Part shown: positions 46,401 to 59,968 of the stretch, piece by piece
How the letters are laid out: each line of letters opens with the position of its first letter
How positions within the stretch are numbered: the first letter of the stretch is position 1
DNA from: Papilionanthe hookeriana x Papilionanthe teres
Taxonomy: Eukaryota > Streptophyta > Magnoliopsida > Asparagales > Orchidaceae
Reading direction: 5' to 3'
NCBI GenBank assembly: GCA_022702705.1
Contig: CM040430.1
Span: 19,043,310-19,107,309, forward strand
DNA length: 64,000 nucleotides
Notes under the pieces: model-generated
What the model was told of the DNA's origin: nothing
Database searches by the model: none
The model's input: the letters and a program-made list of their open reading frames with translations, nothing else
Program-made: the position numbers and the translations under genes

Positions 46401-49400
46401 ATTTAATAACTCATCGTAGAGACCTAAGAAAAAATGGGGTTTGTTTCTATGTGATTAAAATTCAAAATGTGACATTTTGGTGAATTTTATTATTTTTGTG
46501 ATTTTTATTATTTTTTAATTATTAAAAATATTAAAATAATGCAAAAAATCAACTTTTTTAGAAAATTGTAATTTTAATTTTCTTAAATTCCCCTGATATC
46601 AGAGAGGCTCCAAAACCAATTTGGTGAATTTTTGAAAAGTATTTTGAAAGTTATGAATTTTTTAAGTTTAATTTTGGCTAAATGGCTTAATCAACTCATT
46701 TGATAGGGCTAACCAAGTCCAATTGACTTCAAACTTTTATGGTGGGTTCCTCTGATCCTAAAGGTCCGTGGAGGATTGATTTCAAGTCAATTTGATGTAT
46801 GATTAGCTCTAATTAATTAAAACTCCATTTTGGGTGTTTAAGCCAATTAGGGTTATTCCAAGTGAATTAACTCAAAACCTATTTTTCCTAGGGTCCTCTA
46901 GTCATAATAAACATCATCAAATTTTTCTAGAATTTATTTCACAACTTGCTAATTATTGGAATTAAAATACTCAAACTAGCAACCTAGAGTTGAAAAATCA
47001 ATAACTCTTCATAGGGATAGCCTCTGACTTTGGAAAATTCAGGGAATGTTCCCAAATTCAGAGGCTTCAAAAGCCCTATGGTCTCATGCCATGGTGAATT
47101 GTATACATGCATGGAGAATTGAAAATGTGCAGTAAGTAAATAAATTATTAAAAATCAAATACTTAATGAAATTGAATGATTTCTTTTCCACATTATTCTC
47201 CTATGTTCACTGAGCAAGAGGGTATTTTTATTTTATTTTTCTGATTTTTCTACACAAAGTTATGCATTTTTGAAGTTTAGGGAATTAAATAAATAGAAAA
47301 ATAACCTATTTTTCTACTTATCCACGTGGCGCCAACTCAACCTACGCATCTCCAAAGCGCCGCGTGTCGTCTTCTGATTCGGCGCCGCCGTCCACCTCAG
47401 CGCTCCGGGGGCCCGCTGTATCGTTCCGTCTCCTCATCCGGCGCGATCCTGGCCGTCCGTCCGCGCGTGTATTAAATGAACGGCATCCGTTCATCGTCCC
47501 CAAGCTTCCTAACCCGAGAACCGTCCACACTAAATCCCTAATATCTCACTCAATACTTAACGTATTTTCGTGTTCTCGTGCTCTATGGATTCGTCTTGAA
47601 GAGATGAATACATCTATATAGTGATCATGCATCGAAATTAAGGCATTTGAAATGGAGACTCTCCGAAGCTCGGGATAAAGAGTTAGCTCATACCTTTGCT
47701 CGGAGAAGTGTGGCTTCAATCTGAGGGTTGTGTCACCTTCGATTGCATCCAAGCAAGCTCCAGATGAAGTCCCTTGGCCTGGTGAATTGTCTAGGTATGA
47801 TTTCGACCAAGCCCGATCACAAAGCTTGGAGTCTGGAACAGATGGGTGGCCTGGAGAGGGGGCTTTTGCTGGTGGACCTCTTCCCTCGGTCCGGTGAAGG
47901 TGTAGGATCAATCAATTTGGGGATCGACCCACCGTGGCAAAGTGTCCTGGTTTTGGGTGAAATTTCGGTCGAGAAATCGGGTTCGTCGGTGGGGGTTAGG
48001 GCAAATCGACACCTGGGATCAACCGCTCTAAGTATGGAGGAGGGCTCGGAACAATTTTGGCGAGTTTCAGCAAGGTTTTGTGCAACTCTCCTCCATGGCC
48101 GTGAGGGGGTCGGGTTTAAATAGAGGTGGCCGGGAGAGCCTCACGGGGATGGCCAAGGGTCGGGATCGGCCGCTTTGGGCATGGGAAGAACGACCATGGT
48201 GGCCATTGGGCATGGGGCGGCTCAGCAAGGAGAATTCCAATTTTGGCTCACATGGGAGCTCTCGGGCATGGCGTTTTCCGGCGGCCTCGGTGGCCAGGCC
48301 GCGTCTCTGTGTCACCATCTTGACCAGGTGGGGTCGGGGCTTGGCATTAGTGCGATCGATCGAACATGGACATGTGTAAAGAACTTGGATCAAAAGGGCA
48401 TGGGGACATGGCTAATCTTGGCTAGGTTTGGTCAACCCATTTGTTTGGGCTGGGTTCACCTCCCATGGTCGGCCTTGGCTGAGAAAATCGGTTAGAGCTA
48501 GCTCGGTCAAAAGGTGGTGATGTCCTTATCCAAGAATATTTGGATTAAATCTTGGTTAAGGGGTATCATGGGTGAGGTTAAAGACTTTTAGGAATTAAGG
48601 AAAGCTCCCCCTCTTCTTACCCAATGTGGTATGGTCACATGTCAAACAATTCACATGGCTTGCATGTGGCTTAAGAGTGGCTCCATGGCTCACCTTTGGC
48701 TTGAGGAAAAGCCAAGTCAATTTCATGGAAATGGGTTTAAGAAAATTTTGGCATTTTGATGGGAATTTGTATGGGGCTTAATTTGGAATGGCTTCATGAT
48801 GAGTTTTGAAACTTAGGGATTGATTTAATTGAAAATATGGTGTAGAGCAATTGTCATATGTGTTTTGGATTGATTTTGGCCCTTTGGATTTTGGTGGAGA
48901 TGGGCTTTAGGAAGGTTTCATGTAAGTGGGCTTTTAAGTTTCAAAATGGGCTTTTGGGTGGAGATTTTTGCAAAGGGCCATGGCAAATAAATGTTGGGTT
49001 TGATTTAAGATTGTATCATGAGTGATTTAAAGCAAATTTGGGGTGGTTTGGGTTTGATTTGGGTTGGATTTGGGTTTCTTTGGTAAAGGGGCTAAGGTGG
49101 GTCAAAATGGGCTACCATGAGCTAAGGTTGGGCTCAAGTTGAAATTAATGTAAAATTAATGTTGAAAATGGCTTATGGGGCTGTTTTAAAGAGTTTTCAA
49201 CTTTGATTGGGTCTTGATTTTGGGGTTTGGGCCTATTTGGGCTAGGTTTAGGTGTAGGCCCATTTAAGGGATTTTGGCTTTGAGTTGAATTTGAGTGAGG
49301 TTTGAGTCCAAATCTTGGGTAAATTATGTTAGTGTTTTGTTTTTGAGGATGTTAGGGAAGGTTTAGAAAAGGTTTGGGGTCAATTGGAGTTGAATTGGGT

Positions 49401-50498
49401 GAGTTTGGATTAGGTTTGGGTCATGGGTCCAAATTGGGCTTTAAGGTCAAAAGTGAAATTGGATTCAAATGTTAATCCAATTGGGCTAGGATTTGGTCTA
49501 GATTAGTGTTGGGGATGTTGAATTGAAGTTTAGAATTGAATTGGACCAGAATTTGGGTCAATTGGGTAGATTTGGTTTGACATTGGGTTCACTTTTGGGT
49601 TAAAATGGGTCAAATTGGGGATTTTGACAAAAGTGGGGTAAATTGACAAAATTGGCCCATAGTGTAGTTGAACAAAATGAAATTGGGAATATTTGGGATT
49701 TTCTGGAATTTTCTGGGAATTTTCTAAATTTCTGGATTTTTTGGCTAAGAGGGGCATTTTGGGTATTTGGAGGGTAGTTTTGGAATTTATGGTATTTTTG
49801 GCTATGGATGATCAATTTAATTGGTGAGGAAATGTTCAAGGTTAATTTTGGGGAATTTTGGGTGATTTGGAAATTTTGGAGGATTTGGGCAATTCTAAGG
49901 GCTTTTAGTAGGCTTGGTAGGTGTAGGGTCCCTGGGTCAAAAATTGAAATTTTGGAATAATGAAGATTGATCAAATATGAGTGAAATGGAAGCACTTTGG
50001 TTAAGCCATGAAGCCATGTTAAGCCTATATGAGCCATGAGAGGACTCATTTGAGGCATTCACTATGTTGTTCCTAACCCTCTTAGCGAGGGGCTTAGGGG
50101 TTATGGTCCATCCATATGAATTACCTACATGAGTCAAGGAGTCAAGTTGGGTATGGGTGTGGTTTTAGGATCTGGATTGTGTGTGTGAGAGTGTAGAGTA
50201 TGAGTGTAGTGAGTGTGTAAGTCAACCCTTCACTGCACCGATGCCACTCAGTGGCGTTCTAAGGCCAAAGAGTCCTATAGAACTCATCCTTTAAACTTCC
50301 ACATTTGATTTCAACCCTCTAAGTGATTAGGGGTCTACAATCAAGTTTGTGGAGTTTGCAAGGAGTTAAGAAGTGGTTTGAATTTCTAAGTGGTGGGTCC
50401 CAATTCTAATCCTCTAGGATAGTCAAAGGAAAAGCCTAAGGCTAGATCCTAAGTACTAAAGAGAAGAAGAGAAGACCTCATCAAAAATGAGGTCAACA
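43482..50498 (-). mobile_element. 5' LTR (right) of the giant element, 7017 bp
   Basis: Starts TGTCGGCATATTTTTAAG and ends ATGAGGTCAACA. Collinear with the left LTR, except for an about 470-bp deletion at the 44520/44521 join and a longer AATTT tract (45140-45560). It has a TATA-like TATTTAAA on - (48115-48122) in the GC-rich block (47330-48540), and the terminal hairpin at 50474-50494. Confidence 0.93.
45140..45560. repeat. AATTT low-complexity tract in the right LTR
   Basis: Longer version of the tract at 25240-25570, with additional AATTT units and the phrase AATGTGGTTTAATTTAAT present twice. Confidence 0.85.
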
Positions 50499-50503
50499 AA
50501 CTA
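50499..50503. repeat. Target-site duplication AACTA (right)
   Basis: Identical to 23106-23110; directly follows ...GGTCAACA of the right LTR. Confidence 0.93.
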
Positions 50504-51035
50504 ATTCGTCTTAGTATTATGAGAGGTCGGCCCAACATTACAAACAACCCATTGATGTGTTCGAGGGACCCCAAATCACTCCACTGAGAGTGTAGATGGA
50601 CGAGATTGTAAACGCCATGCAAGATACGGAGTACTTCAAGTGTGATACCAATAAAATCCAAAGCTTTACTCCAGGATCTAAGAAAGAACTATAATTACCA
50701 CCGGATGATGACCACCGTACGAAGGAATGTAGACACCTCTAAACTTAGTCGAGGAGCTTATTGGGGCTAAAAAGCTAAATATGTTCATCACGTCTGGGGC
50801 CTTGAGTCAGAGGCAAGGATAGGCCTTGGCAATAGAAGCCCCAAACGAACCCCCCCTAGACAAATGTTGTCCATATCATTAGGATAGTCTTGACTATCTT
50901 TAAAGGGACTGAGTCTCTCCACTAAGCCTCCCAGAAGTGTTCTAGTATGAGAGAACTATGTAATGTCACATCCATGTAGTGGAGGGGAAGCTGTTCCGCG
51001 CCACATTCACCGATGACAAATTGCCTCTTATGAGA
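50504..51035 (+). pseudogene. Gag, second part, of the old Tat-like element
   Basis: Continues the gag interrupted at 23110. The + strand reads HYKQPIDVFEGPQITPLRV, MDEIVNAMQDTEYFK, DDDHRTKECRHL (a decayed zinc-knuckle region, HDT-EC in relatives) and, near 50745-50805, GAKKLNMFITSG. Several stops. About 51035 the sequence changes to an Athila LTR scrap. Confidence 0.72.
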
Positions 51036-51339
51036 AAACCTTTAATACACCTAAAAATTACCTATATTTTGTGTAAATTTCATGATCATTTTATGAACAT
51101 TTTTGATGATATTACACTTTAAAGGAGGGTATTGTGCATGTTTTTTGTTTTAGGTAAATGGAATGGACATTTAGAGAAAATAAGGGCACAATGGAGCAAA
51201 AATGGAGAATTAGCATGGTGCCACAACGCCATATATAAAGTGAACTGGGGGTGCTATTGCTCCCTAGACTGGCACTATAGCTCCAATAACCAATTTTCTA
51301 TAAGGTGCCTTGAATTTGGCCGAATTTTGAAGGCATGCT
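51036..51339 (+). mobile_element. Athila-type LTR fragment
   Basis: TACACCTAAAAATTACC, ATGATATTACACTTTAAAGG and GGGTATTGTGCATG match the first 150 bases of the Athila LTR at 7263. It is cut at 51339 by the start of an LTR of the giant family. Confidence 0.6.
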
Positions 51340-52418
51340 TGTTGACCCACTTTTGTTGAGGTATATTCTTTCTTTAGAATAGCCTAGGGTCCAGCCTAGG
51401 GTCCAGCCATTGGACTTTCTTGGTAGTGATGGGACACTTACCCCATAGAAATTAAAAAAAAAACATTTCTTTGCTATTAGTTGAGGTTTTCAAATGCTTA
51501 AAGTCAAACATCTAAATTTTTAGGAGGATGAGACCAAGCAATAAGAAGCTCAAGAGAAGTTCTCTACAGGATGGTCAAGCTTTAGGACTTACCCTGTGAG
51601 GTCTGGTCTAGGTGAGGCTCACAAACACACTTGCATATTACACTCTCACACATTACCTCACTACCCTAAATCAAGCTTTCTTACACTTGATCCCCAACTC
51701 TTTTGGAAACTAATGTGGGTGGTTTCACTAAGCTCTTACTCCAGGCTAGGGTTTGGCTAGTGCCAGCACATGGAGGATCCAAATAGGGAATTCTCTTAGT
51801 TCATGGCTCAAATGGTTTATCAATTACTTTCAACCTCAAATTTACAAAAAAATCCAAACTTTTGACCCGTTTGCACCTAAACTCTACCAAATGACCAAAT
51901 TACCCTTAAAATCCAAAAATTTGCCCAAAATTTCTAAAATCAATCAAAATTACCAAAATTGCTAAAAAATTATCCCGAAATATTCCTCACAACTTGAAAT
52001 ACAAAAAACACCTTAAATTTACCGAAATTCTCAAAATACCCCCAAATACCCAAAATGACCAAAATGCCCCTCTAGCAAAAAAATTCCAAAAATTTCAACA
52101 ATTCTCAAAACCCTCCAAATATTCCCAATTTCAATTTTGAATCACCACATTGACCCTATTTGACCAAATTAGCCCAATTTAACGAAAATCCTCAAATTAC
52201 CCTTTAAGGCCCAAAATGCCAAAATCACCCACAATGTCCAGCAAATTGACTTTAATTTTCATCAATTCCAAATCCAAAATTTAATTAAACATCCCTAATG
52301 CCAACCCAAACCAAATCCAATTTGACCCACGTTTGAACCCAATTTCAACACAAGCTAAAAAGCCCCAATTTTAGCTATATGGCCCAATTCCCACAAATTA
52401 AACTTAATGCCAATCAAT
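51340..52418 (+). mobile_element. Inverted, older LTR of the giant family, first part
   Basis: Begins TGTTGACCCACTTTTGTTGA, matching the inverse of the LTR end (TGTTGACCTCATTTTTGATG). It continues in reverse order relative to the left LTR (for example AGTTCATGGCTCAAATGG near 51800, then C-rich CCAAAA stretches). It is clearly diverged. Interrupted by the solo LTR at 52419 and resumed at 59978. Frames here are chance. Confidence 0.75.
52414..52418. repeat. Target-site duplication TCAAT (left) of the solo LTR
   Basis: Matches 59973-59977 on the other side of the solo LTR. Confidence 0.9.
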
Positions 52419-54539
52419 TGTACGGCTTATTTTTTAGGTTATGTTTTTGTTTTGAAAAGAGGTCGCCTACAAAAATTGTCGGCGAGTTTTTTTTTTATAT
52501 TTTAAATATAGTTTAAAAGATAACATTTGATTTTGAAAATAATTTTAAGTTTAAAAGTTTTAAGATATGAAATCAAACCGATCTCACATCCCAAATAGTT
52601 TATAAAAACGAGCACCGCATCACAAACCATGTATCTATCCCAAAGAATAGACACATTGCTTCGATGATGGGGCTCGATTAAATAAACTAGAAGATTTGTG
52701 ACATCCGTTTGTCTCGCGAACCAATTTTATAAGCCGACAAATTCCCCGCTTAATATAAATGAATTAAGCGTGGTTTATATTACCCGGTTCTTAAAATTCC
52801 CTATAAGGGCAAGCCCCTATAGTTAATTACATCTTAAATGAAGTGAATCATTTAAGAAAACTCTCGATAATAATCAATAGTTTCGCTCTCAAGAATTTCA
52901 AGGTTTAAGTTTTCAAGGGATTGAATTTTGGAATTTCAATAGAGGAATGGATCAAATTTAGAGCATTATATTTTGGGAATCCGAAGGAAGAAAGGTAGGA
53001 GAAATCACGGATTCGAAGCGAACTTCGGTAATTTCCCGACTATCCTATTTGTTTCGCTTGAATTTAGGAAGGTCCTAATGTTTATTTAATGTTTTGATCT
53101 TGCCAATCTTAATTAATTAGGACTTATATTTGTATGATAAAATCATACAAACAGCCTCGAAGATGTGAGGGTTTATGTTGTACCAAACGACTACCTCGGA
53201 GTCCTAAGACCTAGTTAGGGCTTAATTTTCATGACATGATCATGTGAATGCCTAACGAAGAGTCGAGGATTTATGTTGCACTGTGCAAACTACCTCGAAG
53301 TCCTATGGCTCGGTTATTTAATTCTAAGAAAGTTTTGCTGAAGTAGACTCAGGTTTTGTTGATGACGATGGCCGTGCTGCCCACCATGCTCCGAGCTCCT
53401 TGTTGTTGCAGAGGTTTAGTTGTAGAAGGTGATAAATCAAGAGATGAGGGAAGTATTTGGTTTTAGAGAAAGTCTTAATTTCTATGTGTCTTTAATATTT
53501 TAATTAAAACAGGTCTTAGAGTTGATTAAACAGAACCGATTAAGATCCCACGGTTCCGTCATCCCGCACATCGTTATTTTCATCGAATTCACTTAGTCCG
53601 TATGAATTTGCTAAATTCAACTAAATGAGTTCCGCACTTTCATTTAGACCGCGGGAAATCCCGTTAGCAACACGCGGGTTACATCATCCGAGGTATTCCC
53701 GATCATTCGATGAGACGTTTTAATTTAATTGTAGTTGTGGTTTTGTTGTTTTGTTTGTGATTAAATTTCGAGTTATTTTATATTTTGAATGTTGTGGCGG
53801 TGAATTTTATCTTGTAGTGTCTTTTAATTTAGTTTATGGGTTTCGCTTTGGTTTCCGTCCTAAAGGTGTAGGTTTTCATGCAACTCGTTGTTTATCATGC
53901 AAGAAAGGTAAAATACAACATGAATAAATAAATTGCAAGTAAGATAAATCGCAATAAAATAAAGGCGTACTCGAGGGTCTTCCCGTCATTCCAAGTCGCA
54001 CTTAAAATACAATTTAGAGCATTTAAGCATTTATAGCAATTTCCTAGGTAAAGCTAAGGGGAGGGTTATGGTTTTCTACCAAAATCCTAATCCTATAGCT
54101 AGGCATTCCTATGACGTTTAGGTCTTCAATTTTGGTTTTAAGGATGACTTTCTTCACCAAAGAACAACTAAGCTCAATTTGTTCTTAAGGACATTCCATC
54201 ATATTGAGGAAGTGTTTAAGACGAATCTTAAACATCTTTTCAATATTTCGGAATTGTCCTAAGTCCAAATGAATTCTATCGTGCAAGTGAATTAATCATC
54301 CAGAGGTGTTTGAGTTAAGTTTTATTTCTCGCTCGATTGAATTAGGATGTTTGAATATCCTTATGAGTGAAGTGTCATTTCACTTGATACTCAATTTAGG
54401 AGTTATAATAGTAAAAGCTCCTAAGTGCAAAATGATATTTAATGATTTGTGATTCAAATTTAAGTTCAAATTAATGATTTAAGTTCGGAATAGTGTTCAA
54501 GTTATTTTAGATTCATTTTTGAATTCTTCATGTCTTAAG

Positions 54540-55010
54540 TGATGTCATTTAATTCAATTTAATTTAACTTTCGATTTAATTTAATTTAATTTAATTTAGT
54601 TTAGTTTTAATTTTAATTTAATTCGATTTAATCCAATTTAGTTTAACTTGATGTGAATTAATTTAATTTAATTTAACTTGATTTAATTTAATTTGATTTA
54701 ATTTCATTTAATTTAATTTAATTTGATTTAATTTAATTTAATTTAATTTGTTTTAATTTAATTTAATTTAATTTAACATTTTTTAACTTAATTTAGTTTA
54801 ATTTAATTTAATTTAATTTATTTATTTAACTTAATTTAATTTAATTTAATTATTTAATTTAATTTAATTTATTTATTCAATTTAATTTAATTTAGTTTTA
54901 TTATTATTTTTATTATTTAATTTTAATTTAATTTAATTTTTAATTTAATTTTATTTTTAACTTTAATTTTAATTGAAAATTTAAAAAAGAGTTTAATAAT
55001 TTAACTTTAA
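54540..55010. repeat. AATTT low-complexity tract in the solo LTR
   Basis: The longest of the three tracts, with extra TTTATTTA interruptions. Confidence 0.85.
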
Positions 55011-58000
55011 TTCAATTTAAATGATTGAGTCTTTTAACATTTTAAAACTTAAATTTGAATTATCATTTTAATTAAGAATTAAATATTATTGAGATGATTA
55101 ATTTAGGGATCTTTAGATTAAAGAATAAATCTCTTCCTAATAATATCCCTATTTTAATAATTCCAAATTTATTATTCTTCCAAATTTAATCAATTATTTA
55201 ATTAAGGTTTATTTCAATTATTTTAAATTGTTTAGTGGGTTTCTACCCTTTAATTATTTAAATTTCAATCATCCAAATCAGATTAAGATCAAATATTTTA
55301 CTTGTTAATTTTATTAAACCTAAAGTTTTAACCAAGGGTAAAAATTTTTAATTACCATTTTGCCCTTCAAGCTTAATAATTTCATAACTCACTAAATTGA
55401 GCTTAAATGAACTTGAGATTTTTATGTGACTTCACTCATATTCCAATAAAGACATGAGAGGAGAAAATGTGATTTTTCTGTATTTAAATTATTTATGTAA
55501 TTATTTTTGGTGGAAAATAGGAATTTCCAAGGAAAATTTAATAATATGACCAAGGGAAAGTTTCTGTCCTTAAGAAAATTATGGGATATTCCTAATGACC
55601 AGAGGACCACTTGGACCAATTTTTGGGATTTTTTCAATTATATTTTATTTATTAAAATTATTTTAAGTTCTGGAGTATTAATTAATTTAAAAATAGAATA
55701 TAAGTTCAAAAATGAATTTTATAATTTTTAAAATTCTCTCTGATATCAAGGATTCCAGAGAATCAAATTTAACAATTTTCTGATTTTTCTTTGATTTATT
55801 ATAATTATTTTAGTGAAAATGCTAGAAAATACATTTTTTAATTTTAAAATTACCCTAGGGCTTTAAAATTTAATATCTCATTAAATAGACCTAAGAAAAA
55901 TATGGGGTTTGTTCCTAAGTGATTAAATTTCAAAATATGACATTTTGGTGAATTTTATTATTTTTGTGATTTTTATTATTTTTTAATTATTAAAATATTA
56001 AAATAATACTAAAAAATTAACTTTTTTAGAAAATTGAAATTTTAATTTTCTTAAATTCCCCTGATATCAGAGAGGCTCCAAAACCAATTTGGTGAATTTT
56101 TGAAAGGTATTTTGAAAGTTATGAATTTTTAAAGTTTAAAATGACTAAATTGGCTTAATCAACCCATTTAGTAGAGCTAACCAAGTCCAATCGACTTCAA
56201 ATTTTTATGGTGGGTTCCTCCGATCCTAAAGGTCAATGGAGAATTGATTTCAAGTCAATTTGATTTATGGTTAGCTCTAATTAATTAGGGGTCTATTTTA
56301 GATGTTTAAGCCAATTAGGGTTATTTTGAGTGAATTAACTCAAGTCCTATTTTTCCTAGGGTTCTCTGGTCATAAGGAACATCACCAAATTTTCCTAGAA
56401 TTTATTTCACAACATGCTAATTTTTGGAATTAAAATACTCAAAACAGCCACATGCATTTGAAAAATCAATAACTTTTCACGAGAGATGGCCTCTCGACCT
56501 TGGAAAATTCGGGGAATGTTCCCAAGTTCGTAGGCTTCAAAAGCCCTATGGTCTCATGCCATGGTGAATTGTATGAATGCATGGAGAATTAAAACAATGC
56601 ATGGAGTAAATAATTAATTAAAAATAAAGTACTGGGCAAAATTAATTAATTTCTTTTCCACATTATTCTCCTCTGTTCACTGCGAAAGAGGGTATTTTTA
56701 TTTTATTTTTGTGATTTTTCTACACAAAGATATGGATTTTTGAAGTTCCGGTATTTAAATAAATCGTAAAATACCCTATTTATCTATTTATCCACACGGC
56801 GCTGACTCAACCTTGGCGGCTCCGAATCGACACGCGTCGCTCCCTGGTTCGGCGCCGCCATCTGACTCGGCTGTCCGGGACCCCGCGGTTCACGTACCAT
56901 CTGCCGGTCCGACGCAATCCAAGTCGTCCATCCGATACACGCGCGATCCGACGGTTCCTGTTCATCGTCTACGACTGGTGCGATCCCGTGACCGTCCACA
57001 CTCTAACCCTAAGAACTCTCTCGATTCTCAACGGATTTTCGTGTTCTTATACTCTATGGATTCGTCTCGAAGAGACGAACACATCCATACGGTGAACATG
57101 CATTTAAGTTGACTCAAATTAAAATGAGAATCTCTGGAAGCTCGGGAAGAAGAGGGAGTCCATACCTTTGCTCAGAGAAGTGAAGCTTCGATCTGAGAGT
57201 TGTGTCACCTTCGATTGGGTCCAAGTAAGCTCCGCATGAAGTCCCTCGGCCCGGTGAATTGTCTAGCTATGAAAGTGACCACAGCCCGATCACAAAGCTT
57301 GGAGGCCGGAGCAACTCGGGTGGCTCCGGAGATGGGGCTTTCGGTGGGAAACTTTTCCTCTTGGTCCAGTGAAGGTGTAGGACCAATCAATTTGGGGATT
57401 GGCTCACCGTGAAGAAGTGTCCTGGTTTTTGGGCTAAAGTTCGAGCTCGAAATCGAGCTCACTGGAGGGAATTGGGCTGGAATTCGGTGGGGATCAAGTG
57501 CTCTATGTGTGGAGAGTGATCCGGAATGATTTTGCGCAGTTTCCTTAAGGTTTGGTTCAGCACCTCCTTTGGCCGAGAGGGTGAGGGGTTTAAATAGGCA
57601 TGGCTGGAGGCTCTCCTGTGGGGGTTTAATGGTTGGGATAAGTCGCTTAGGTCGAGGGAAGAACAACTACAATGGCCACCGAGGATGGGGCAGCTCAGCG
57701 AGTGAGAATTCCAAGCTTGGGCTCACATGTGAGCTCTCGGCCATGGAGTTTTCCGGCGACCCGTGCGGCCGGCCGGCATGCATGGGTCACCCTCGGGTCC
57801 AGGTGGGTCGAGGCTGGGGTTTAGTGCGATCAGTCGGGCCTTGCCATGTGTAAAGGAGATGGCTTGGAATGGAATGGGGAAGAGGCCATTTTGGCTAGGT
57901 TTGGGTCAACCTATCCTTTTGGGCTAGGTGCACCACCCAAGGTCCGGTTTTGGGCCGAAAAGAGTCACTTGGGTCGACTCGCCATGGAGTGGTGAAGTCT

Positions 58001-59947
58001 CCATCCATGGCGAGGTGGCTAAGCATGGTTTAGTGTGTGACATGCTTAAGGTAAAAAAGGGTTTAAGAAGGATTAGGAAAGGGGGCCCTCCTTTTGCCAT
58101 TAATGGCTTGATCACATGTCAAACCTTCCATGGCTCCATGTGGCTTGTCCATGGCTTGCATGGCTTGACTTTGGCTTGGGAAAAGTTGAGTCAATTTCAT
58201 GGAAATGGATTTAAGAAAAATTTTGGTATTTTAGGGGTGATTTGGCATGAGGCTTGATTTGGAATTATTTGATGATGTAATTAGAACTTAGGGAATGGCT
58301 TTGATTAAGTGGATGGCAAATGGAAATGTCATGTGGGCTTTAGGGTAGATTTTGGGCTCTTTGAAATGGTTTTAGATGAGCTTTTAAAATGGTTTAGGAA
58401 AGTGGGCTTTTGAATTTTAAAATGGATTTTGGGATGAAATTTTGGTAAAGGCTTGGGCCAAATAATTGTTGGGTTTAGCTCATAGATGTGTCATGAGTGA
58501 CTTGGAGCAAATTGGGAGTGATTTGGGTTTGAATTGAGTTGAATTTGAGCTCCTTTGGTGAATGGGCCAATATAGGTCAAATTGGGCTAACTTGGGCCAC
58601 TGTTGGGCTAGGGTTGAAATTGATGTAAAATTAATGTTGGTAAATGTTTATGGGAGTGTTTCAAAGAGGTTTTGGCTTTGGTTAGGTTTTGATTTTGGGA
58701 TTTGGGCTCATTTGGGTTAAGTTTGGGTTTAGGTCAAAATTGGGCCTTTTAGCTTTGGGTTGAATTTGAGTGGGGTTTGGGTCTAAATTTTGGGCAAATC
58801 ATGTTAGTGTTTTGCTTGTGGGAATGTTAAGGAAGATTTAGAAAAGATTTGGGGTTAATTGGAGTTGAATTGGGTGAGTTTGGGTTAGGTTTGGGTCATG
58901 GGTCCAAATCGGGCTTTAAGGCCAAAAGTGAAATTGGATCCAAATGTCAATCAAATTGGACTTGGATTTGGTCTAAATTGGTGTTGAGAATGTTGAATTG
59001 AAGTTTAGAATTGAATTGGACCAGAATTTGGATCAATTGGGTAGGTTTGGTTTGACATTGGGTTCACTTAGGGTTAAAATGGGTCAAATTGGGGGTTTTG
59101 ACAAAAGTAGGGTAAATTGACAAAATTGGCCCATGATGTAGTTGAACAAAATGAAATTCGGAATATTTGGGATTTTCTGGAATTTTCTGGGAATTTTCTG
59201 AATTTTTGGATTTTTGGGTCAAGAGGGGTATTTTGGGTATTTGGGGGTATTGGGAGGTATTTTTGGAATTTTTGGTATTTTTGGGTATGGATGATCAATT
59301 TGAGTAATGTGGAAATGTTTGGGATTGATTTTGTGGAATTTTGGGTAATTTAGGTGATTTTGGAAATTTTGGGTAGTTTCAAGGCATTTGGTAGGTTAGA
59401 AGGGTGTAGGGTCCCGGGGTCAAAAATTGAAAATTTGGAAAATTGAAGATTGGGTGAATATAAGTGGAATAAAATCATTTTGGTTGAGCCATGAAGCCAT
59501 ATCAAGCCCACATGAGCCATGAAGGGACTCATTTGAGGCATTCACTATGTTGTTCCTAACCCTCTTAGCCAAGGGCTTAGGGGTTAAGGACCATCCATGT
59601 GAATCACCTACATGAGTGAGGAGGTCAAGTTGGGTATGGGTGTGGTTTTAGGAGGTGTATGAAAGTGTAGTACATAGGTGTATTGTGTGTGTAAGTCAGC
59701 CCCTTCACCAGACCAGGCCACCCAGGGCAGTCCTAAGGCCAAATAGTCCTATAGGAACTCATCCTTTAAGCTTCCACATTTGATTTCAACCCTCTAGGTG
59801 ATTAGGGGTCTACAGTCAAGTTTGTGGAGTTTGCAGGAGTTAAGAAGTGGTTTGAAATTCTAGATGGTGGATCCCAATTCTAGTCCTCTAAGATAGTCAA
59901 AGGAAAAGCCTAAGGCTAGATCCTAAGTACTAAAGAGAAGAAGAGAA

Positions 59948-59968
59948 GACCTCATCAAAAATGAGGTC
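59948..59968. repeat. Terminal hairpin of the solo LTR
   Basis: GACCTCAT CAAAA ATGAGGTC, identical to the hairpins at 30503 and 50474 although the rest of this LTR is diverged. Confidence 0.9.

Larger units (their letters stand above)
23111..50498 (-). mobile_element. Giant Tat/Ogre-type LTR retrotransposon carrying an ALKBH-like gene
   Basis: A complete 27.4-kb element on the - strand, bounded by AACTA duplications. LTRs are 23111-30527 and 43482-50498, each TG...CA (TGTTGG or TGTCGG to GTCAACA). Internal order on -: PBS, ORF1-like region, gag, protease, RT, RNase H, a second RNase H (a Tat-lineage hallmark), integrase, an ALKBH-like ORF, tandem repeats, polypurine-like tract. Extra-long LTRs, an ORF before gag, a duplicate RNase H and 3' UTR tandem repeats are known Ogre/Tat traits; the ALKBH-like ORF is not one I know as standard. 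Frames are broken as read, possibly in part by sequence errors (see findings). The two LTRs are similar but not identical, so insertion is not very recent. Confidence 0.93.

Noticed and set aside
56813..58257. Several open frames in the solo LTR
   Set aside because: Same GC-rich LTR block as in the other copies; no recognised domain on either strand.
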